Assembly: GCA_963966185.1 (NCBI GenBank)
Contig: CAWZYM010000196.1
Span: 322,501-386,500 of the forward strand
Source: Rhabditoides inermis
Taxonomy: Eukaryota > Nematoda > Chromadorea > Rhabditida > Rhabditidae
Length of the DNA stretch: 64,000 bases
Reading direction: 5' to 3'
Shown here piece after piece: positions 55,914 through 64,000 of this stretch (within the stretch, counting starts at the first letter, position 1; each line of letters begins with the position of its first letter). The translations under genes were made by a program, and so were the position numbers. A model generated the notes under the pieces. That model did not search any database. It saw only the letters and a list, made by a program, of their open reading frames with translations, and was not told where the DNA came from.

Positions 55914-56442
55914 GACGAGAGGACGACTCGGGCCTCCTCGCAGGGCTCCTCTCGCGACGAGCGTACGAAGAAGAGGCGGCGGAGTAGTTGTAGCGAGAGC
56001 GGGGTCCGAGGCCGCCCTCGCCTCCAGGAAAGGGCCGCTTCAGGTCTGGCTTCTTCCTCTTCTCCGATTTGGCTCCAGACAGCGCCACTGCGAGCGCGAG
56101 GGCTGACGTGGATCCGTCGGGCTTGGTCGCGGCAGTCACAGCGGCCAGGCGGTCAGCCATCTCCAGAATACTGTGATCCTTGTCCGCCGCAGACAGCAAG
56201 GCGACACGCTCCTCCAGGGCGCCGCAGACCTCCTCCATGATTTTGTCCTTCTCGTCCGGATCAGTCGCCGCCCGGGCCACATCGAGCTTGGACAGAATAG
56301 AATGAATAATTTTCACATGCACGTCGTAGCTCTTGGTGGTGAGACTGGGGAACGGAGGCCTCTCCTTGGGAGCCGGCGTCAGAATCGACGCGATGGCCGC
56401 CAACTGCTCCGCGTTGACGCGCGTCAGGTCGAACGAAGCCAT
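55825..56442 (-). CDS. PAT element gag with CCHC zinc knuckle
   Basis: Starts MASFDLTRVNAEQLAAIAS and runs about 205 residues. A helical N-terminal part (PFPSLTTKSYDVHVKIIHSI, then ERVALLSAADKDHSILEMAD) is followed by a basic, Arg/Ser-rich stretch. The C-terminus has CYECGGRGHSARRC, a zinc knuckle. The protein would package the element's RNA. The upstream leader lies in repeat B2. Confidence 0.9.
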   Translation of the reverse strand: MASFDLTRVNAEQLAAIASILTPAPKERPPFPSLTTKSYDVHVKIIHSILSKLDVARAATDPDEKDKIMEEVCGALEERVALLSAADKDHSILEMADRLAAVTAATKPDGSTSALALAVALSGAKSEKRKKPDLKRPFPGGEGGLGPRSRYNYSAASSSYARRERSPARRPESSSRREREPSFEGKCYECGGRGHSARRCPSRRK

Positions 56443-56502
56443 AGAGAATATGTAGAATAAGTAGAGTAGAGTAGCAGAGACGAAACCGAAAAACACACAC
56501 TC

Positions 56503-56633
56503 GGTTGAAGAAACCGCGTAGAAAATGAGAAACGTTTCAAAACGTAGCCGGGGACGGCCATTGTGCGACGCGGTCGCGTCGCGTGCGCCGTCCGCTGTGG
56601 GACCATTTTTACGCGGTCGCTCAAAATAACAAT
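56503..56633. repeat. Split direct repeat B2 (right end of the PAT element)
   Basis: Partner of B1 at 53621-53751. As the 5' end of the minus-strand element it probably holds the promoter; it contains the short frame MSDRVKMVPQRTAHATRP. Confidence 0.93.
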
Positions 56634-56764
56634 AACGATTTACGACTTCAGATGTAAGAAATATGATACATTGTACATTGACTGGTCGAAAGTGTAAGAT
56701 ATAACATTAAGATTCTAAGAAATAAGTTAAAGGGAAAGGTGATGAGTATGATTCGGTGTACAAT

Positions 56765-58433
56765 TCACTGCTTCCGATTGTCGAGACTGCGGAGCATAGC
56801 CTTGTTGTCCCTGGATGTCGCTCGAGTCGTCTCTGCCTGAAACATAAACATGATACTCATATATATCGTGTGTGAGCTGTAAAACTTCTCACCTCATACT
56901 GCTTCCTGTCGTAGAGTTCTGCGTTCATCATCCATTCGAGATCAAGCTGAAAGAATCAGTTAGTACAGGTTATCTAGCAAAAATACTGACATGATATTTG
57001 ATCTCTGCCCCCATCATCGCTCGCATCATTGTATGGTAGTCCGGTTTGCGATTTGACTTCATTTCGCCAATCATTTTGATGATTGTTTTGAAAGCAGTTG
57101 GAAGGCCATCTTGCTCCATAGCGTTCCAATCTTTAATGGTTCAATGACAAATAGAGTGTTTCTACACTAACTTTTTCCTTCTATCAGTTCTGCCTTAGCG
57201 CTGTAAACAAATTCCTTGTCAAGGACACCTTTCCATTCAAGTGGTCGAAACATCTAAAACGAAACGGCGTCCGGTTTCTAAAACAAAGTTCAAGTACATA
57301 TACCTCGATGCTCATGTACAACCAGGATTCGAGGTCGTCGCAGGCGTTTTGCTCGTTCATTTCGTGGGCAGCGCGCGACGCATATCTGAAGGAAAGATTA
57401 TTCTTGATACCCATCATTATCCATAATTATGAACCATTAAAAACATTATCCACAAAAAACCTTAAATTGAATGTCTGCTCGTTGAAATGTGCACTTGAAA
57501 CTATTTGTTACGTACCGCAAGGTTCCGATGAATCCATCAACAGTTCCCTTCCGCGTGATTAATATTCCTTTATCGTTTACACATCGGCAGGCCATTCCAA
57601 AGTCAAGGACGTACACAACCGTTTCTCTATTCCCTCCGATTGCGAAATTTCCAGGTTTAAGGTCTCTAAATGATGGCCACGTCAATTTTGAATAGTTTAG
57701 AAAGAAATGTCATTTTTAGGTGAAGGGTTACTTCGTTACTTGCAATGTTTCTCACACCAACCGATGAATGAATCCGCAGGAATGCAGCTGGTGAATAGCA
57801 TTGAACGATTGGATAGATAGGTACATTGCGGAAAACATGCTACAACAATTCAAATTTTCAATGTAAACGGGAAAAATCATGAACATACTTGAGTTTGACG
57901 GCGCATTTCTGAATCGTAGTGAGCGAACATCCGACTAGAGTTATGACCATGAAAGTGAAGCTCGCAGCGTGTCCTAATTTTGATGATCCTTTATAATTTA
58001 TCTTAGGTGGATACAACACCTTTGTCAATGAATTCGATGATCTGGTCTCTCTTTTCAAAAGGGTTAGCGGTGATAGTGCTCAGAATTAGTATCTCATTCT
58101 AAATGCACCTACTTTATGAATTATTTTGTAGACTCAGACGTTGATGGAAGCGGCTGGAATACCACGCTTCTCGGTTTTCATTGCGTAATGTTTGTTCTTT
58201 CCATTTTCAGTGCACGTTGCTTCGTAGACTTGTCCATAAGTACCCGAGCCAAGCAACTTTCCCAACAAATACGAGTTATTGCAACCCCTGAGACGCGTGC
58301 CAGTCAACTTCTGTAAGAACACTGTTCTTTTTCTCGCGCATCTGACCTGTCACCTTTTAGTACTATTTTGTGCAAAATAGAAAGACAAACACAATATGGT
58401 GATAATGCTTACCCGGTCTTTCTTCGATGACAT
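56765..58433 (-). CDS. CK1/TTBK-like protein kinase (own gene or C-terminal part of a fusion)
   Basis: Short exons with introns of 45-70 nt. 58310-58140 has the glycine loop LGKLLGSGTYGQVYEA and YAMKTEKR (ATP-binding Lys). About 58045-57895 has FTFMVITLVGCSLTTIQ. About 57840-57765 has AIHQLHSCGFIHR. 57665-57500 has DLKPGNF, VLDFGMA and GFIGTLRY. 57385-57300 has ACDDLESWLYMSIE. Further exons run to the stop at 56765 (SLDNRKQ). HRD, DFG and Lys are all present, so catalysis is plausible. The layout is that of the worm-expanded CK1 group, many of them sperm-enriched. A separate start MSSKKDR at 58433 is possible. However, that Met lies inside the open frame of the upstream PTP-like gene, and the exon donor at 58413 is in phase with 58310. 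Confidence 0.75.
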
Positions 58434-61400
58434 TTCGATCTTTATTTCTTCTTTTCTCTCTCGGGAAAACTTCTTGTAGCTCGCCCGTACTTTCTTCATT
58501 TTCTCTTCAATTGCAGAATAGTCTTCGGCGGTCGTCGCTGCCTTCAGCTTATTCACATATGTATCCGTCCTTTCTATGAGATAGTTATACACCTTCGAGT
58601 ATCGGCCATACGTCGCATTCTCGAATATGAACATGTTTGTCATTCCGGTGAGTTGTTTCTATGTACCTGGAAATGGAACTGGAAAAAGCACATGTATGTA
58701 AAGTAGTACTGCCACTTGTCCGTGAAACTCTTTGCTCGATAACGGCGCATAGTCTGAAATATAATCAGTTTGACTAGAAACTAGCAACGAACGTGAAGTA
58801 GCTCCAATGGGTCGGGATAAGGATCGGTCTCCACAATTGATGTCAGCACATCAATGCCTGAACAGTTGTTTATAGATAAATGTATTCGACCCTACCGACA
58901 AATGCGGCGCTCTTGCTGATTCCGTCAGCGCAGTGGACAATCACTGGTTGCTGCGGCGTTCCGACGTCTTCATAGAGAAACAACATCAGTTTCGCGAGCT
59001 CTTTCGGGTCCATCGGGGCGAGACAATCTTCCCAGCCAGTGTAGTGCAGCAATTCAACCTCATGGTATCCCAATCCACTGAAATACATTCAAACTAAGGT
59101 AAATTAACTGTTATTATCAAACTATCATACTTGAAGATGGAGAAAGTGTAGCGTTTTAGGTTTCCGATAATTGGTGCGGATACAGCGATACATTTCACCT
59201 AGAATATTGAAGATTTACAACGAATAAATTATACTCGAACCGTATATGTAACGTAATCGTTCTTGAAAATCAGCGGCGTTTTATTGTTCCAGTATTCGAA
59301 AAACAAGTTAGTTGTCTTATCCTTTTGCATGAATTCATTGAGCATAACGATGGCTTTGCATTTGTATCGGAAGACAATATGCCAGAAGTCAACTGCAGTG
59401 TCAGCAGACGGAGATTCGGTCAGGATGTACCTGGAAAAACTGGCGATCAGTCAGAACAAGACACTCACTTTTGAGCGTTTCCCGTTGGAATCACCCAATT
59501 TCCATTAAACTTTTTGTTGTCGTTCCATCCCAAATCAACCATTGTTTCGTTCACGAAATCAATACCGACATCGCTGAAAAATTATAGAATGGAATTCGGT
59601 GACAACGAAACCTCATTTGTGACTTTGTCTTCACTTGATCCAAAATGGACAGCTTTGACTCATTCGACTTTGCATCGCTTGTTTTCGACATGGATACTTT
59701 TGATTCCTTTGAATTCACGTCGCTTATCTTGGACAATTTTGACTCATTCGACTTCACGTCACTCATTTTTGATTCGTATGTAGGATGAACTGAACTTCCC
59801 GATTCTGTTTTGCCATTCACAAATGATTCATAAATGGCTCTCGGATCAACCGCTAAGCAATCCTAAACACTCAATGACAAATCAGTTATGTAAATTTCGC
59901 CTTACGAGATATATTCCAACACTGTTAACAAACTTCATGTGGTTGTCGGTGTTAAAATCAATCTGAAGAGTTCGAATTTTGTTCAACCTTCAGATGTTGC
60001 ATAAAAATCTACCCAGTTCTTTTTGTGTTTCTTGCCTAATATTGGATTCAAGTGTCGATAATACGCAAGTAAAACAAAGACAATTCCGATTATCCAAAAC
60101 GAGAACGCCAGCACACCTAAACATAAGTAGAGTGTTTACTTTTTAGTAATGTAACTCACAAAGATTATTAACAAGCAGATAGTATGGCTTGATTTGATCA
60201 CACGCTCTTGTCACAATGTTTCTATACACCATTGACAATTTACATTGTCTCGGAAGTTTGTCCTTTATTGCTTTCTAAACAGTATGTCATACATAAGAAA
60301 CATATGAATCAGTGTTACCATGAGAGTTGTACGATTCAACAAGTCGTTAACTGGTTTCAATAGAAGATTTGCTCCTGTATCTTGGATAGTTTTGTTCAAA
60401 GCTTTTAAAAGTCCAACAAAAGCGTCAAGATTTCTCTTATTCGGTGTATTGCTTACTCCTATCCACAAATTCTAAAACATGAACCTGTTGCGTTATGTAT
60501 AAAATTCAAAAGTGGCTGTATAACCTTGTATGTACTAATGCTTCCTCCTTGATCTTTTAAAATGTCGAATTCGTATATAGTTGAAGGACATTCCTTGACA
60601 ACTACATTAGCAGCGAGTGTATCAATCGCTCCATCAATAGCTGGACATTGTTTTAATATACTTTTCAGCTTTGTGTCAAAGAGTTTGTACTGCCTTTCAA
60701 GCTCCTCAAAACATGTTTTTGTCGCTTTGCCTGTATTTTTCTCACCTGAACTTGTTTCCAAATATTAACAGCGTAATCCACTGTCATGTTTTGTATGAAG
60801 CCATTAGTTTTGTAAAGTTTACTAGTTATATCTGACATAGTTTTTTTTTTAAAGCTGTGCTCAACTCATAAACACACCCTTGGCAACGATGCGATAAACG
60901 TATTCGTCAAACAGTATTTGTTTTCCATCACACAACTTCAAGTTCCTAAACACATGAAAAAATTACTATAAAAAACTTTTCGAAATGTACAATGCGTTTC
61001 GTTGAAGAGCGTTGTTAAATTTGAAAGAAGTGTTTGATATCAGATTCATTTTTTGCTCAAAGTACGAACATCCAAGCTGCCGAGAATTGGCAAAGTTTAA
61101 CAATAATCTAAACAGGAAGACGTTAATGTGTAGTTCTCAAATTGAATGCAATTGTTTCTCACGGTATTGGTGCGCAGGTTATGATCATGAATACAAAGAA
61201 GACAACCGATACTTTGAGGAAAACGTCATATTTTGCTGAAAAAAATGTAATTGAACACTTTGCGACAGGTGCAACGTAACCTGGGACAAAGAAGAACCCA
61301 CAGCTTGTCCCAGCTGATAGAAGAATACACACGAAATAGAATATGGCCAAACCATTCGCATCGTAGTGATTGACCTTGTACTGAAACTCCGATCTATTTT

Positions 61401-63100
61401 ACACTATCTCATCAAACAAACATACATGGAATGAGTAAGTTTTCATTATTTTAATCTCAGAACGAAAATAAGTGAGTTCGTCGCGAATCTGAAATTCAAT
61501 CACATTTTTTTGTGGAGCATGTATAGTATAGGCCATCCTCCGTTTCAAAGTACCTTTCTTGTAAATATGTCGGTTTTCAAAGGAAATTCTTTTTGTGAGA
61601 GAATACTTCGAAACGCAGTTGTCTTTGAACTCAGTATCCAGTGAATGTTGTTTGAGTTTATTGTCTGAACATGTCATTATATGACGTCTTGTCGTTAAAA
61701 ATCTTTATTTTTTCTTTATTCACCGCATTATTTTGTCCAATTCTAATCGCATCAAAATTTACAAATAAATGGTACGTTGCATTCAAGGTGGGATATCTGT
61801 TTCCAATACTATCCTGCAAACACAAAGAAAAAAGTTATTTACAGAGGCTTACTTACTCTTGCGGCTTTCGATCGACCTATCACATGGCTTGCGTCTGGGA
61901 GTAATTTCAAGTGTGTCGATAATTGATTCTAATTGTGAAAACAATCATTGCGTGATTGCGTCAAAATAAAAAAATATTAATATAATAATACCGCCAACGT
62001 CTTTGGATGTGTATCATTGAATAATTTCATCGATATCATATTTTTCTACAACAAAATGTAGAATCCATCGCAAGCTGTGATATGTTACCTGTTGGTTAAA
62101 TAGCATCTTCGTGAACTTGAACGTGTTATTTTTCGGATTTTCAACAGATCTGTTTATTGCACAAGCGAATGCATTGAGTTCATTGTAAGCATCTTAAAAA
62201 GGATTTCCACGCGTTAATTGCCCTGACATACTATCCAATTCCGTGTTCATGTTGCTTTCGAACTTTTCAGAAATCGTTTTGTTAGAACTGAGGAAAGCAG
62301 CAAACATAATGATATTAATGGTTACTCCGATCGCTAGAATGCCATACATCACAAACAGGCCAATCTGAAATGCACGATAATTGAAACATGTTTTCTAAAC
62401 AAACAACCTTGGCATATTTGATCTGTGTAAACAAGTCGTCGATCATACTTGGTATTTCCACTGTATGTTCGTGTCCGTTAGTGATGAAAGTAAATGATTT
62501 GGGAACCTGTACAAAAGTTATGATAAATATTAATAAGGTAAAGGTGAAGGTATCTTCCCGAATAGAGAGATTCACTCTGAGGAGTTGGTCAAATGTGAGC
62601 TATGGCACAGATAAATTTTATGTATAAATACCAGTGTTTTGGGTTTTCTCTTTCGAAGGATGACCATTGCTATCACAACTGCGATTACACAGCCACAAGC
62701 GAAGCAACCAAACAAAATCGGAGAAATGAGAGACGAGTGCTGAATGATCAATCATGAACAAGTAGATTCAAATTGATACCGTGATTTGTTGTTCTAGATC
62801 TTCTATTAGTCTTCCAAGAGATTGTGATTCAGTTCGGTTCTGTCCATACACATACTAAAACGAGTGTGTGCTTCCCGTTTTTTCTTCTGTTCGTAATGCA
62901 CACCTGTAGCAATCCCAGTAGTCTGTCATGGCTGATTCTCGCGCGATCCTTGGGTGCCCAGATCGCAGTCGTCGCATCGAGTATGTGTGTGCCCCATCCA
63001 TTCCTATCCGACAAGTCTCGCACTGATACTGCCTCGTTCTTGCATTCTACAATTGAATCAGTCAGTTCACAGCACCAAGAGCACTGTTTATTGTAGCCCT
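58413..63100 (-). CDS. Five-TM prominin-like membrane protein with cytosolic PTP-like domain
   Basis: Exons from about 63060: an extracellular N-terminus with Cys (GWGTHILDATTAIWAPKDRA). TM1 at about 62740-62640 (PILFGCFACGCVIAVVIAMV). TM2 at about 62370-62290 (GLFVMYGILAIGVTINIIMF). A large loop follows with glycosylation sites (NRS, NNT, NDT, NAT). TM3-TM4 at about 61370-61180 (FYFVCILLSAGTSCGFFFVP; FLKVSVVFFVFMIITCAP), a second large loop (NLKLCDGKQILFDEYVYRIV), and TM5 at about 60170-60060 (LCLGVLAFSFWIIGIVFVLL). This TM spacing is that of prominin (CD133). The cytosolic part is a PTP fold: FNGNWVIPTGNAQKY, DFWHIVFRYKCKAIVMLNEF, GWEDCLAP (WPD loop as WED) and VIVHCADGISKSA. The signature HCxxGxxR has Lys for Arg, so activity is doubtful. 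Sequence similarity to prominin itself is weak. Confidence 0.6.
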
Positions 63101-63104
63101 GTCT

Positions 63105-63860
63105 AACGAGGAGTGTCGTTAGAGCCACACCCTCGGATCCGAACGAAATTGATAAGATACCTTAGTTAGGACCCCAAACATCGATTTATGGTGTTACTTT
63201 TGCCTACTTACGCGCCATATACGTTTCCAGAACGAAAACGTACAGGGCTGGTTTTTAGCTACCTCACACCACCTCTGGTTGATAGAGAACGAGCCGTTGT
63301 GGCCTAGTGGTTAGCGGATCATGCTGTCAGACGAGAGGCTGGGGTTCGATTCCGCGCACGATTTTTTGTTTGTTTTGCTACTTAGCACTTTCTTTACTTT
63401 GCGTTTCTAGTTTATTGACAGAACACAGATAACACATGTTCATGTTTTGTTATAACAGTTTCCAAACTCGGTTTCAGCCTATCAAGTGTTCGAAGTGTTA
63501 ACGAAGTGCACTAGAAAAAATAGACTGATTTGTAGTTACAAACGAATGAAAGCACATCGCAAGAAAAAACTACTTCAAGTCCACGTCGAGAAAGTGCTGG
63601 CAAAACAAAAATCGTGGACTCGAACCCCAGCCTCTCGTCTGACAGACTGATCCGCTAACCACTAGGCCACAACGGCTCGATCTCTGGTGGATTGAGGTAG
63701 CTGAAAACCAGCTCTATACGTTTCGAACTGGAAACGTATAGAGCGCGTAGGAAAAAGTAACACCATAATTCGATGTCTGGGGTCCTAACTAAGGTATCCT
63801 ATCAATTTGGTTCGGATCCAAGGGTGTGGATCAACGACACTCCTCGTGAGTGTTTTTTTT
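63105..63860. mobile_element. Inverted-repeat element with tRNA-like sequences in both arms
   Basis: The arms, about 63105-63370 and 63600-63860, are inverted copies. Both include ACCTTAGTTAGGACCCC, TATACGTTTCCAG and GCCGTTGTGGCCTAGTGG. Each arm holds a pol III-like A box (TGGCCTAGTGG) and B box (GGTTCGATTCC or GGTTCGAGTCC) at tRNA spacing, with an anticodon-like hairpin around CTGTCAG. The T arm is mismatched, so these are tRNA-derived rather than working tRNA genes. The spacer of about 230 bp is non-coding. Confidence 0.8.
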
Positions 63861-64000
63861 CGTAGAAAATTTGAATGTTGTTTGAAAATCATGCAAACCA
63901 TGCGTCGTTGGAGGTTCAATGCCAGAACAGAATAACACGCAAAAAAGATATTTGTTTTATTACAAGAACGTGCATGATCGAGCTCGGATCACACACCAAT

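Larger units (their letters stand above)
48251..56633 (-). mobile_element. PAT/DIRS-type tyrosine-recombinase retrotransposon with split direct repeats
   Basis: Two pairs of direct repeats define it. Repeat A is at 48251-48326 and 53751-53826; repeat B is at 53621-53751 and 56503-56633. The internal B copy abuts the internal A copy exactly (B1-A2 junction at 53751). This A1 ... B1A2 ... B2 layout is the split-direct-repeat structure of PAT and Ngaro elements. On the minus strand the element carries gag with a zinc knuckle, reverse transcriptase with RNase H, and a tyrosine recombinase. Gag and RT lie between B2 and A2; the recombinase lies between B1 and A1. There are no LTRs or integrase. 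A LINE of about 3.9 kb interrupts the recombinase. Intact gag and RT frames and near-identical repeats point to recent activity. Confidence 0.93.

Noticed and set aside
63300..63365. Functional tRNA genes in the inverted repeat
   Set aside because: A and B boxes are good, but the T stem and anticodon stem have mismatches and the acceptor ends do not pair, so I call them tRNA-derived.

Overview
The window is eukaryotic and most likely from a rhabditid-type nematode. Its genes are split into many small exons with TTTCAG-type 3' splice sites. Several start codons sit directly behind a 3' splice site, as expected for spliced-leader trans-splicing. CTACNGTA/TACNGTA words are everywhere, and the gene content is nematode-like: a C-type lectin/galectin protein, chemoreceptor-like 7TM genes, PTP-like and CK1-like proteins and a PAT-type retrotransposon. 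I cannot name the species. Exon models are hand-built, so borders of the less conserved genes are approximate.

Layout. 1-2580 (-): 3' part of a gene for a Gln/Pro-rich protein, open at the left edge. 4462-8153 (-): secreted C-type lectin/galectin-domain protein. 9040-10727 (+): CHFR-like RING protein, with a shorter paralogue at 15522-15954 (+). 11475-14780 (-): chemoreceptor-like 7TM gene, with a truncated duplicate at 21369-23190 (-). 16270-18091: 81-bp satellite open on both strands. 18443-20269 (-): unknown secreted protein. 23634-24109 (+): coiled-coil exon with a frameshift. 24564-27559 (-): TMEM65 homologue. 28079-30664 and 30935-34052 (+): tandem ECH1 paralogues (dienoyl-CoA isomerase). 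34503-41379 (+): HSDL2 homologue with SDR and SCP2 domains and a C-terminal AKL peroxisomal signal. 43586-45856 (+): unknown gene. 47115-47945 (-): small tail-anchored protein. 48251-56633: PAT/DIRS-type tyrosine-recombinase retrotransposon with split direct repeats, its recombinase gene interrupted by an intact two-ORF LINE. 56765-63100 (-): five-TM prominin-like region, PTP-like domain and CK1-like kinase that can be joined in one frame. 63105-63860: inverted repeat whose arms carry tRNA-like pol III boxes.

The two ECH1 genes and HSDL2 form a head-to-tail cluster related to fatty-acid/lipid metabolism in mitochondria or peroxisomes. The left 47 kb is rich in GA/CT microsatellites and long introns. 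The right end is AT-rich with introns of about 45-60 nt.

The most unusual observations are three. First, degenerate copies of exon-intron junctions recur inside the adjoining introns of at least six genes; HSDL2 intron 9 alone holds eight. Second, a possible prominin-like/PTP/kinase fusion with a degenerate phosphatase signature. Third, a nested LINE-in-PAT insertion with otherwise open reading frames.
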